Shown here one piece after another: positions 11,218-24,100 of a stretch of 64,000 nt of DNA. Origin of the DNA: Nematostella vectensis (lineage: Eukaryota; Cnidaria; Anthozoa; Actiniaria; Edwardsiidae); assembly GCF_932526225.1 (NCBI RefSeq), contig NC_064046.1:13349708-13413707 (forward strand), given 5' to 3'. Under the pieces are notes generated by a model that saw nothing but the letters and a program-made list of their open reading frames with translations, did no database searches and was not told the origin of the DNA. Each line of letters starts with the position of its first letter. Positions within the stretch are counted from its first letter, which is position 1. The position numbers and the translations under genes were made by a program.

Positions 11218-12940
11218 TATCATTTTTCCTTTGTTGCCATAGGTTGAATGTAGGCCAGCATTTTTTTAGTTGTATCTAAATCTGTGATCTTTAACTCGTT
11301 TCACCATGTATGCCAGCTTTAAGCCTTGTTCATATCGCCGTGTATCTCTCTGTGCAGAAGTGCTCTTAATTGGGCACAGATAACTCATTCTGTTGAAAGT
11401 ATTGCACACACGTGCTAAACTCAGTGATATCGACGGCGCAATTACGATTTTATTCGCTTTGTTAGAAGATTAGTAGGCGAAGTGCTCGAAGAATTAAGGG
11501 GTGTTATCCAAAAGAACCAACGTTTCTTTTTCAAATGTTTAATAGAAATGATTACTGAACCTGACACGAGTCTCTGAGTGATTGATTATGAGTTTTAGCC
11601 CCTGTGTTTTATGGTCTTTTTTTATTACAAATAAATGCCTGCTTCTGAGGGACAGACAACCAAAAATAAACGAGTGTCAGACCTTCAGTCAGCAAAACGA
11701 ATAAGGCCAAACCTATGCAAGCATTGACAAAATTTTTCTATTTATAAAACCTTTTTTGCAACAATTCAAAAGCACTTTTGAGTTTAATTCGGGTACATTT
11801 TTTTAATAAATTCGTCCTTCTCCTTTATTTTTCCTTTATTCCTTATCGAAAATAACCGTTTTTGTCAGTAAACAGATACACTTCCATATTTCCAAAGCAA
11901 CTAATTATAAAAAAAAAAAACGCCATTTCAATCATACAATTGTCAACTCAATTTTGGACATGAAATGAGCTCAAAACTGTCTATAGTCATTGTTTATGGC
12001 TTGCATTGTGTAAATAAATAACTCTACAGGTTTTTTTGGTGAGACGTAAACCCCTAACTGTTCAAACGTGTTTATGACTTCTTTTGTTTATCCCTAAGCA
12101 TGAGAACTCCTTTAAAAAAATCATTAAAAGACAAATTAATTGGAAACAATTAAATCATAAGAACCTTGACTGTCCACCAAGTCAATTATTTTGCTGAAAG
12201 AGCGAAACGTGCCTTAAACAAAGCTAAGCTTCAAACAAGGGTTAACTATATGCCTGATGCTATTTCTTTCCATTGATAATAAGAAAATAAATTCGGACAA
12301 CAAATATAAAGCCACTTACTGAACATGCTTGCTCTATTGTGTTGCCGGTTGTCATTAGAATAATACCAGTTGCGCCATGTGTGAAGAAATAGTATAGACA
12401 AGATTTGCACATTTACACCTTGCTTACATATCAATACTCTTAGAAGTCGATTCGAAACAAATGTACCACCAGCTTTCTTCAAAAATCGCTTAAATTTCCG
12501 CGACAAAAAGTGTGTCTAACTTGTATGTAATTTCAAAAAGGTTACGCTCATTCAATTATCCTTTGACTATGACAAAGTAACAAAACAGTTTTTATAACAT
12601 ACGCTATTTGAAATTTCAAATATCGCTTCATTTTAAAACAGATGGATCAGCCCTGTTTTACCTCGACTTTTCATTGAATAGAATGTTCCTTTTTCTGACA
12701 GCCATCAGTTACAATAGTACTTCCGTAACTTTAATTGACAGCCGCATGTGTTGCACACGTGTTGCACACGTGTAGTTCAACTGATTGGTCACCATCTGGA
12801 GGGGACTAGTCACGTCATTACCGGGAAACACGTGATACAAGGTATGACGTCAAGGTGACCAATTCGAAATCTTGGGATGTCAAACACCCAGACAATAAAT
12901 GCTGCAGTGATAGGGTGAGTGCAAAGTCAATTGACGAAAG
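11218..12940. other. A+T-rich gene-free stretch
   Basis: No coding region was recognised. Around 12746-12770 is a short direct repeat containing CACACGTG. An E-box CACGTG (12829-12834) and a full CRE palindrome TGACGTCA (12845-12852) lie close together, framed by the inverted TTGGTCACC/GGTGACCAA. Confidence 0.5.
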
Positions 12941-12944
12941 GTTT

Positions 12945-13003
12945 TCCCGCCATTTTGTAGCGAAATACCAATTGCTAGAAAGCATCCATTTACATCAGAG
13001 TGG
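12945..13003. repeat. Copy of the GCCATTTTG dispersed repeat
   Basis: CCGCCATTTTGTAGCG followed by ATACCAATT and AAAGCATCCATTTACATC follows the order seen in copies near 290-340, 23045-23110, 52560-52680, 59500-59580 and 59835-59945. Reverse-strand copies read CAAAATGGCGGC. Confidence 0.6.
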
Positions 13004-13102
13004 TTGATTTTTTTTTACCAAAACTATACCTGTATGCTCCCACGCCCTAAATTGCTGTCTTTGCCTCCCTGTCCTGCCTGGTAGCAGGCTCTCATTCGGG
13101 GT

Positions 13103-13240
13103 CAGGGGCGTAGCCCGGGCCCCCCCTACTAGCAGCCCAAAATACAGTAAATGTATGAGACATTATCTAAAGTACAGGAGAAAATGCATTGAAAGTTTCT
13201 TTTGGGCCCCCTTCTGTTAAACATCCTTGCTACGCCGCTA
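13103..13240. mobile_element. Miniature element with GGGGCGTAGC-type ends
   Basis: The left end CAGGGGCGTAGCCCGGGCC and the right end (GGGCCCCC...TTGCTACGCCGCT) are inverted relative to each other, with an A+T-rich interior. It resembles the element in 25583-25740. Confidence 0.6.
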
Positions 13241-13248
13241 GGAAAATG

Positions 13249-13378
13249 TTCGGAAATGTTTTGTTTTCAAATATTGGGAATTATGTGGATCGCATTTCTT
13301 CGCACACTAATCCCAGCGCACCTCGGCCTTCGCGCGCGCAACAGAAGTCCCAATATTCGAAAACAAAACATTTCCGAA
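13249..13378. repeat. 30-bp inverted repeat, 70-bp loop
   Basis: The arms 13249-13278 and 13349-13378 are complementary with one mismatch; the core is CGGAAATGTTTTGTTTTC. The loop is G+C-rich. This could be a hairpin element nested next to the preceding miniature element. Confidence 0.85.
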
Positions 13379-13469
13379 TAAACTCGAATGAGAGCTGGCT
13401 TGCAGGCTATCCTGGTCCTGCTAAGGGATGGATCATTATATAATAGGCCCCCCGAATGTTCTTTGGCGA

Positions 13470-16400
13470 GCACCCCCTTTGGCGAGCATTTTTAATTGTT
13501 GAATGAATCGAACAGCGAGCACATCGAAAAATACAATGCGAGAACGGCGGAAAAAATGCGCGGGCATGCGAGGATTAGCCGAAAACTGCGAGCACATCGA
13601 AATTTCGGGGGACCATTCGGAGGCCCTGATATTTGAAGGGCGGAGTGGCTATTCTCCCACAAAATCGAGCAAGGCTCATCAAACCCTTAAAAAAATCGAG
13701 CAGGCAAAGTCTTCAACAAGCAAAGACTGGCAAACAAAATCACCACGTCAGTCGGGAAAAATAGTGCCCAGAAAAAAAAATTGATAAACAAAATCGAAAT
13801 CGAAATATTAAAAGAAGTAATGATAAAGAGTCATTCAGAAAACTTGGGGTGGGGTGATAAGGCACATGCCCCTCTGGTTATTTCCTTAAAGTTTTTGAAA
13901 ATGCTGGAGGGTGGGCACGAGTCCCCCTGCCCCTCGCCCTGCTACGGGCCGGACTGCGATGCCTCCGTTACCCCCAATTCCCCCATCCCAATCACTTCAA
14001 AATCACTTGATGTTACATATTTTCCAACATCCCCCGTCACTCCCATTACTCAAATAGTTATCAGAATTCAACGACACGCAGGAAATAAGAAACGTGATTA
14101 TTTTCAGCCGTATAGGCTTATTGTTGTGCATTAAAAGAGTCAAATATACGTGGGAAGCCATGCTTGTATTGCGTGCGTTATCTTTACGATACAAGGATTT
14201 AGAAGACCGGCACAAGAGTTTAAAAGGTCTGTGGTGGTAGCGGCTTGGTACATGCACCATATGAAATCATGATTGTTATCGTGACCTGCGCAGGACATAT
14301 CACGAAAGATGGATTTCCCTATCGTGACTAGGCAAGCCTTGTTGGAGAAAAAGCTGAATTATCGGCGGAAGCATAGCTAAAAGATATGAAGTGCATTAAA
14401 AGTAAAGATGGCCTTATTGCGCTATATTTATAGTAGACTTACGTTCGTGATTTCATGCAAATCTAGGCTCAAATACATTATGTAGTCAAACTCGAGCACC
14501 AAATGCGCAAACGATTATTTTTTAGTGTAGAATATCTTCCAATCAAGGCATAGTTACAAAACAATAAATGCTCAAGGTATCTTTATTGACACAAATTAGG
14601 TCGGTAATGCCCAGCTGGTTTTAACTGTTCTCGATGTTTTTTTCTCTCTCTCCTGAAATTGATTTATTTTGCGGAGGATAAGGTTTAACTCTGTGGCTAT
14701 GACCGCGGAGACCTCTGGGTAACCAAGCGGCAGATGCTCTTTCGCAGTCATCATTAGGATGGCCAATACACGCATATTTGTCGTTCATCTGTCCTTATCG
14801 CTCTGAACACAGGCTGCTCTTTTAGTGACGAATAACATATGCGTTACCTACTCTAAATAATACTGCTTTTCTATAATAAAATGACCGCACAACTTTTTTC
14901 TATAATACTAAATATTTTCCTTAGCATTGCACTCACACAAACAGTTGAAGAGGAAATAGATTTTAGCGGATTAGCAACGAGAAAGTAAACTTCATGCTTT
15001 CTTTTCTTTTTATTTTTCATCTAAAGCTATCGCATTTGCATGTTATACCATTCTTTTCCTGTTCCACATAATTGAGTTTTCAAAATCAATGATGTTATGT
15101 GACTCTGAAAACAAATTGCAGTGTCTTCCAATAAAAAGCAAGCAAATAAAAATATCTGTATTTTTTTGGCAAAGAAAGCTATCAAATAAGTACCAAACTT
15201 TGTACAATTACATTTATTTACCTTTTTTCAGAATTTTGCTTCAATCTTTTTTCATAAACACGAAAAAGGCACAAAGCTATTAGCAGGGGGAAGCCAGGTG
15301 TCTACAGAATTCATGGACTCAGAAATTATTTGTATAAATGTCAAAAAAAGCTATTGTGTCTTTACCAGATATGTAGGGGGAAAATTTGGTTTCGGCTCAA
15401 GTCTCTGTCTAATTTGTAATACCATCTGCTTTCATACTACTGCTATATTATAACGACTCTTCTTCATTATTCCATCCTCGTTAGAATTTATTGACAAAAA
15501 AAGCTTATTAAAAAAACAGCGAAGAAATTATTTTTTTAAGAAATGATTTTCATTTTATCCTTTTCCTTTTGGAAACAAATAAAACCGTAAACCTATATAT
15601 TTTGGAAACATAATTTGCATCTCTCTCAATTATTTATAGTTTTTCGCCAAGCATTTAAAGGAGAATAAACCCAATGCCAAATATATAAAACAAGAAGGAC
15701 GACCCAAACGAATCTGACTCTCTAACTAAGAAAGTGATCTTTTTATAGCAATCTTGCTCATCTTTCAGACAAGATCCGAAATTTAAAAGTGATGAAGAGG
15801 AAAAACGTGCTATTTTATTGTCTCGTTGAATAAACTAAGTTTTTATTTGAAATCATGACTGCTGGATAACCATAGATGCGTGCTATGAATATACAGAAGA
15901 CCATAGTATTTGTCGATGAAACTTAGTGCTTTTTGTAAACCGTTGACGTACGTTTCACTTTCTCATGAATTAATGTTTTGCAAATGGTGTTTATTAAATT
16001 TCTCTCAGGGGAAATGCGTGCCGAAGTCCCTTACAGCCACAAACTTTGATATATGTATTCGCCCTCGTATATCTCTCTTAGCAATAAAAACTACACTTAA
16101 TCAGACCTTTTCTCTGAATCAGCATAAATGATAAAATAATTTTGCATATCACGACACATTTTGGGGTATATTTACTTATGATATGGCCTCAGAAAAAGTG
16201 TGCTCAATTTTGCTTAGAAGCAGCTGCAATAGACTACCCTACCCTCCAGCCCCTCCCGCGTCAGTCTATTTTTGTCTCTAGTCAATTTCTCCAAATGTAT
16301 ACGTATATTGAAATTGTCAAACGCTAAAAAAACTAGTATTTGTCAAGACATTGTGACATCAACATTAAAATCAGAAGAAGAGGAAAACGCTTAGAATACT

Positions 16401-18060
16401 ATGAATTTGGTTTAATAGGCTTGTGTTTAATGGCGTGAATTTCTTCCTCCTAAATCGCGCGAAAGGGATCGCTCCCTATTCCGTGAATACATGATATAGA
16501 GACAGATGTGAATAATTCAGTGGCTGGATGTCAAACGCGGACTTGGCGTTAATTAATAATACCGTGCAAGTCCTAGACAGCTGCTCGGCTGACGTAAGTT
16601 CCCGTATGCACAGGTGCTTAGTTCGCGCCAGAATAGCTTATGGATGAGTGAGATGGCGAGAGCTTTCGTCTCGTTTGGATAACACCGCGCAATCCTCTAT
16701 TTTTCTACAACTGGCTCTTACCAAACTGGATAAATGAAATTCTTCCCCGATATGAACCCGTCTCGGTTTGGAGGTAAAGACTATCTTTGTTATTTTCATT
16801 CATTCCGTTCTGTTATATTTTCCCAATCTTGTGGTTGTTAAAAACACTGCCGAATTTTTTCTTTATGTTGATTCCCTGATATTTTATTGCTTCCTAACAC
16901 AGGGACTTTTTTTTAAAAAACTTGTATATTGAAATTGAAATTCAGGCCATTATTTAAAGTGGTTACCCCTTGTGGTAACTGTTCTGTTTCAACAGACAAT
17001 TTTTTCGCCGCCCTTAAAAACCGAGAGAAACCATTCGTAAATAAACCAGCAGATTGGTCAAAGGCTCGATGAAAACATTGTGTTTTTAGTGTTTCGCATT
17101 TTGTGGGACAACAGATGTCCACGGGCTATCATAATTACATCAACAATAACCTTCGCACGTGCCTCGATATAACCAATCAGAAAAGGGAAACCATTATAGT
17201 GCTAGCTTCTTTCTACTTTACGGCCTACTATCGTGACGACGGTATATAACGCAACTAACTATAGAAAGTCTTCATAGAAACACCGAATATGTTTTATATT
17301 ATTATCCAAACGAAAATGATTCATCTAAATCACCTCGGTCACCAAGACAACACGGAAACTATCTCAAGCTTTACACGTGTGTGCTATTTTAATTGAAACT
17401 CTTGAATTATTCATAGCCAACATATAATTGTGTGTTTTCGAAATTCTCCATCCTTGTCAATCACCCGTACTCGCTTGCCAAACAACTCTTAGAGCAATTT
17501 GCGATAAGATCAGCCCAGGGATTCTTGTTTTCGCTAAGTTCTACCTCTATTTCCGGGCCATTCTCCTCTCAGGCCTCTCACAGCTCTTTATTTAGCGCCG
17601 CCGTCACCAAATGCACCTGCTCAATTTCCCGGATGTGCAGGTGATGTCAAGCTTTCCCCTTTACGGACACCTGAAAACGAAAATTTAAAAAAAACCCCTG
17701 GTTTGAAGAGAGGTGCCCGTTTATTTGCTGTATGTAAAGCTGTATGCATGCGAAGTTTAATGGTAAACATTGGAGGGTTTTGCTACAACTTATGCCAATT
17801 TCACTTTCAGGCGGAAACTAAGGTCGAGTTTGTTTTCACTTTACGTAAACAAAGAAAAGTAAAATTGAATTTAAGAGCGTCTTGCATTTGTCCTTCAACT
17901 CAGACTTTCGCCAAAACCATTCCGCATCAATCGGCTACGGCCATCCATGTAACGTCATTATTCTGCGGTTAGCAATATTTTTCGATAATTCCTGGCTGCA
18001 TTCATGAAACACACGTGCCAATAATTATTACCTTCCCAATCTGCTCGATATAAATAAATG
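13470..18060. other. Intergenic region without a supported gene
   Basis: A frame at 13503-13784 has no recognised domain. A poly-C/G element fragment (CCCTGCTACGGGCC) ends near 13953. From 14.1 to 17.3 kb the DNA is A+T-rich with no convincing exon. Putative upstream regulatory DNA of the CBFA2T gene begins toward 17-18 kb. Confidence 0.5.
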
Positions 18061-18082
18061 TGCATTATTTATGGTATTCACC

Positions 18083-18186
18083 GGTCACGTGAGTCACGCG
18101 TGACGTCACTTTAGAATATGGCCGCTGAATGGTGTTCGACAGTCTGACTTGAGGTCTAAATCCGGAAGGCATCGTGAATTCTGGTT
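18083..18186 (+). promoter_or_regulatory. CBFA2T promoter/5' UTR with E-box and CRE
   Basis: An E-box CACGTG at 18086-18091 and a full CRE palindrome TGACGTCA at 18101-18108 lie about 80-100 bp before the first ATG. The paired motifs resemble bHLH-ZIP and CREB/ATF sites, so this is a plausible promoter. The transcription start cannot be placed from sequence alone. Confidence 0.5.
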
Positions 18187-21100
18187 ATGCCGGCCGTAAC
18201 TTCAGGTAACTGTCCTTATTTCCCACATTTAAACACAGGTAACAACGCAATATTAACCCTAGGTACATGATCTTTTATGCAGTTGCTTTTTGTTTGGTTA
18301 TTTTAGGATTTTGCTACCGTAAAACTTCCGAGATTGTCTCGAAGAAATTAGTCTCGTTGTAGTTCGCTCGCAAGGTCATCTTTTAGTACTTTCTTTGTAA
18401 TTCCTTAGCTTTAGAACACCTTGCAAACAAGTCTAGTCTTGGATGGAATTATTTTGCCATGTAAACGAAGCCACTGTTTAAAATTCCAGCTTTTAGTTCA
18501 AAAACTGTAGTCCCTCAAAGGCTTTTATTTATTTATACTCTGTCGAACAGCCGTGTTTACGCTCGAGCAAAGCTTATACATGTCACGCTTGAATATAACT
18601 TCTGTCTATTGTCTCGAAAATAACAAAAATCGCCTGCACCATATTTTTATTCAGCCCGTATGGAAAAACACGCATTTATCTTCTTTCTGATTATAGCGAT
18701 CCATTTTTTAGTTGCGAAACGTCCATTTTTTTTTTCTTTGAATAATGACCTGTAAAGTTTAAAATGACTAAGCTACTCTATTTTACTCTCTTCTTCCCTA
18801 GGATTAAGGTTGCATGCTGCCTTGAACTTATTCTCAAACATAAGAACCGGAAAGAACTAGAGAATAGATTACTATTTTCAGATGTCCTTCACATTATGTC
18901 GCGTGAAAAACTTTGCGAGATAATAACTGATGATTTCATATATTTCTTTATGTTGTTCTTATGTGAAACCTCAACTCCTAAACTTTTTACTAGCTTTGGA
19001 TATATTTTTTTCGCTTATACGGCATCTGGGTTATTAACGAAAAACGTTGTAATATTCAAATCAGGTTAAAAACATCTGCTCTCAGACTTTTAATTTGGTG
19101 TTTGGGTATTTAAGAGACACGAGAATGTATTACTCTCAAAAAAACTATAATTTCTGTCTGCTTTTAATTTGTATGTGAACCTACAATCGGTTTGAGAGAT
19201 GATGAAAAATTGCATATTATTGGGACATCTGCTTTTAACGCAAAGCTGAATCAATTTAAACCGGTTCCTCATCAAAGAAAAATCAAACAAAAGGTAATGA
19301 ACAAAGCTAAAAGTTTCTATGCTTACATTTTGGAATGGCCCCTTTATTCTTAGCGCTTTATCCCTGTAATAGTTGTGATTTTAGTAGGCGTCCTACCTAT
19401 GTGTTAAGTAGGCTTGACTTATATTCTACGGCGTATATTCTATGAGTGAAATAAAATTGACTTTATTTTTTGTCATATAACATATAAAGCCTTAAATGAA
19501 TCACATGATTTTTCCACTCATTAAGTTTAAAATGTCCATATTTAAGTACCCATACAATCCTGGCAAACCACAAAAATCATACATTTTTTTCATATTCAAG
19601 ATTGATTCTACTGAAATAAATAAAAGATTGCTCATTTGGGTTTTTGATGTGTTTACCAATGGAAAGAAGAGATTTTCTTGTCAGTATAGTAGAATTTAGT
19701 GAAGATAAAATAAAATGGTCTTTTTGGATGGTTGGGTGAGAGCTATGCCAATTGTAATTACAATATAAGCATTGTATCTACGTTTTCGGGTTCTTTTCTT
19801 GTAAATTTAGTGCATGTTCAACCATTTTCTTCTAAAATACAATACCTCTCCTGGCTTTCTTTAATTTGCTCTGATGAATCCATCAGTGTTTAGCATTTTT
19901 TTGCTTACTAACCCAAGCTCAAACATAGGAATCAAGAAAAAAAAAACATTACATGAAAGAATACCCTGTGGGTACCAGATAAGTTGTAGGTTGTTTTCTC
20001 CAATTGTTAGCACACCCAACAGCCTACAGGCTTTTGAAGTCACATCTGAGTGCTCAAATAAACCCTGTGTGATGGTTATTTACAGGTTCAAGTTTCAAAT
20101 CACTGTAGCCTGTACTGCAGACTTGACTTGAAAGAGCTGGTTTAAATTACTTTATGTTTGGTTTCCACTAATAATATAACCACAAAGAAAAATGCATATT
20201 TTTTTGCACTATGGATACAAAGTGTTAAATTATTTTTAGTGGAAATCTTGCAGCAGGTGCCATTTTGTGATAACACATGCAAAATACAATACAACATTGA
20301 CAGAAAACTGAAATTACTCCATATATCACATAATTACTTTTAAGTATTACTCGCATGTTTAAATTTAAAGCTATTGAGCATAAGTAAAAATGGAGACCAT
20401 TAATTAAAAATATATATATATTGTGATTTTTTTTATTAAAGTGATGAGGCAAGCAAGAAAATTCATTAACTGTCCAATGATGAATACATATATATGTCAT
20501 GATATTTCAATGTTTTATCTTTGTTCATAAGACTAATAAGTTTGCAGAGTTTGCCTTTTTTCTCTCTCTTTTTTGAATTAAGATTAAGATTTTGAGAGCT
20601 TTGAGTTTTGCGATGGGATGGTGCGATGGTTTTGCGATGGTGGCTCAAAATGACATGTCCTAATGTATACTTAAATTTTTTTTCAAACGACTCAAGTAGC
20701 AATTTTTTTCCATTTTTATCTTAGTATGACAAATTTCATAGGTAAAATTTCTAATACATAATAATCTATCCCCTAGTGCAAATAGCAACTGTCGATTTAT
20801 CAAGCAATAATTCTTCTATCAATTGATAGCTTATGGGTTTTGTCAACCCCCCCTGATGCAGGAAAATATGGATAAATCATACAATTTGTTTACTTTTTTA
20901 TTTTTTAGTCTTTTTTAAATATATTTTTATTCTTACAGATAATTTTCTAACTTTGAATGGCTTACAATAGCTTATATTTGTATTGATTAATTTAATGACT
21001 AAAGTTCTTATTATAGAATACCTAAAATACCTAAGAAGTGGTTGGTCAAACTGCCAATTGCATGGACAAAGTTTTTTGACATGTGTATTTTTTGAATTGC

Positions 21101-24100
21101 AGCTCTCGTATCTGTGAAATCATTCTACGAAGGCCTCATGTGACACATCTGTCAATCTGTTTCAGATCTCAGAGAGGCAACTATGCCAGACTCACCCACA
21201 GATGCCGCAGCCCACCCCGCTAATGGCCCAATAGTGACATCCCCTGTACCTGTGTCGTCTGCACCGGTAGTAGCAGATGTGAGGTCCTTGAACAACGCTA
21301 CTTCGCCAATAGTGAACGGTGTGCATTCCAGCCCCACGGGACCGGCATCGCCCACAGGTCTTGGCAATACAGCCAATCAGTTACCGCCAGCATGTGGGGC
21401 AAGACAGCTCAGTAAACTAAAGAGATTTCTCACCACACTGATGCAATTCGGGTCTGATATCTCTCCTGAGATTGGTGAACGCGTGCGAGGCCTGGTTATG
21501 AATCTTGTGGTTAGTACTGATAAATCACTGGACATTGTTCTGTTAATAGAAAACACAATATAACTAAAGTTAACTTGTTGCAAAATGAGATTTATAAAAT
21601 ATTTGCAATGTGACGACAAAAACAAAAAAAAGCTGAAAAGAAAAACAAATATTGGTTTATGGTTTTAAGTTCAACATAAATTGTACTCGAACTGACCTCA
21701 AGAAAACTCTGATTTTGCAGGAACATGTTTTATTATAGATATTGTATTTTTTTTATTCCAGAATTCTACAATATCTATAGAGGAGTTCCATGGGCAACTA
21801 CAAGAAGCAACTAACTTCCCTCTCAGACCATTTGTCATCCCATTCCTAAAGGTAAATACACAAGAAGCAATAATTCTTTATATAGAAAAATATGGCATTG
21901 TAATGCAGGCTTATCACCTACCCAGGTGACCTCAATCACTGTTGGATAAACTAGAAACTGAAGAAAACCATTGCATAATTTCCCATTCTTCATAAATATT
22001 ATCTTAGGTTTCTTGTTATTGTTGTTTGGGTGATTAGGTTAACAGAAATGTTGAAATAAGGCCTGAAATACATTGTTTACAAAGTGAGACACTGCATCTC
22101 ATAATATGGAATTATGTTTTTCTAAAATAGTAACATTCTCTTCTGTTTTTTCCAGGCAAATTTACCACTATTGCAGCGAGAGTTATTACAATGTGCTCAG
22201 ATGGCCAAACAAACTCCACAGCAATACCTCCACCAGCATGAGCAAATCTTACATGAAAGAGAGGAGCCCCCCATGGACCCTGAAGAGCTGGCGCCCATGG
22301 AAGTGAATGAAAACGGAAAAAGGAAAGCTCCATCTGAGGGACTACGGTAAGGACAGCAAGTAGTAAGATAGCTCACTGCTACGGGCAGGGGCGGGTCTGG
22401 GGTTGTGCCGAGCACCCCCCTATTTTCAGATATTTCACTTCAAAACAACAAGAAATATAAGGAAATACATGGAAATACAATTAATCTGGACCCCCTCTTT
22501 CTTCAAAGTCTTGCTAAGCCTCCCCCCCTTTCTGCAACTTCTGGAATCGCCCCTGACTGTCTTTGATTCTCAAGCATGAGGACCTGGTTTAAATCTGACC
22601 TTGTTAACTTGGGATGGGGGAAAGTGTGTATTCTTCATGGCTAGGATGACTATGTTAAATAACTGTGTTTATGCAAATCTAGATAACCAGCCTCTGATTG
22701 TGGAACGTTCATAGACCTTTTAAGAAGGTTGATGTCCTCATGAAATACTAACACTTCTCTTAACTGTGTAAACTGCGTGGCATCCATTGGGCCTTATATA
22801 GAATTCTGGATAAGACCCCATATAGTTGTACAGCACTGCAACCTCTGCTAGAGTACTCAATAACCCTTATTAGACTCATATAAGTGACCAAACCAGTTTC
22901 ATCTAATATTTTTTGTCTGCCCTCAGACCGCAGGACATGGTAAACAGACCGAAGGAAAATGGAGCTGATTTGTCAATGGTAAGGCAGGATATTCTCTCAA
23001 TGCATTTAGAGTGGCAGGTAGCTACCCTAGCTTTAAAGAGACTCTGTCATTTTGTCATCCTAGCAAAGAACCAAGTATGAGAAAGCAACAATTTTCACCA
23101 GCTCATCTGGTGAAAATTTTCAATTTTCAATTTTCTATTGAATCTGGTTATAAAGAATAAGATTTTATTTTTAGGTGGTTATTTTGGGGTTTCTTTTCAT
23201 AATTTGTTTTCGGTTGAAGGCGGGTATTCGTACCAAAGCACCTGGGGTGGGTGGGTGGTGGTGGGGGGGGGGGGGTGGGGTGGGTGTTAGGTGGATAGAT
23301 TGTTGAAAACAAGAACAAAATTGTGGCTGGCAACGGCTCTTTAAGCCAGTTAAGCCCAGGTTTAATCAGATTTTTGGATAATCACTTTTAAAAGCAAGTA
23401 GAAATATACTGAAATTCACACAAAGTTATCATATCTAAGCAAATTTTGGAAGGCAAGATTAAGGCCGAAAATGGCACAGGATTGTCCCCAGCAGTGTTCA
23501 GTTGTTCTGTCATCAATAAAAAGGTTAAAATTGTTTACAGATGATGGGTGATCTTGGTAAACCATCACCAAAGAGACCCTGCCTCAGCTCTAGTGAGTAT
23601 TATCATTTAAGCAGAATTACAGTATGTACGCAATTATGTTTTTTTATCCCATCTATCAGTTTTTGTCTTGTAGGCACTGTTTTACAAACTTTGTTTCCAG
23701 TGTACTTTTAGTTGAAAAGTTTTACTGACAAATCCATTGTATCACGACCCGCGTTTTCAAAACACGATTTGTTTTGGTTTTCTGTTCCGTCAGTAAAACC
23801 ATTCTGAGCCAATCAGAGTCTCACTTTGTGCACTTCCCTGGCTATCATCTGGATGAAAACCAGACAGTGTCTTGACAGAAAGCCAGGTAACTGCACTAGG
23901 CGAGAGATGGCAAGAATTTGATTGGCTTAGAATAATTTGACTGGCGGAAAATCCCAAAAGACAAAAAAAATCGATGTTTTGAAAATGTGGCGTCGCGGGT
24001 ACTAGGGATTTGACAGTAGAAATGGAGTTGTTAAAACGAATCATAGGGAATTATTTCTATTTCATGAATTACTGTATGTACTGTTATGCTGACAACATAT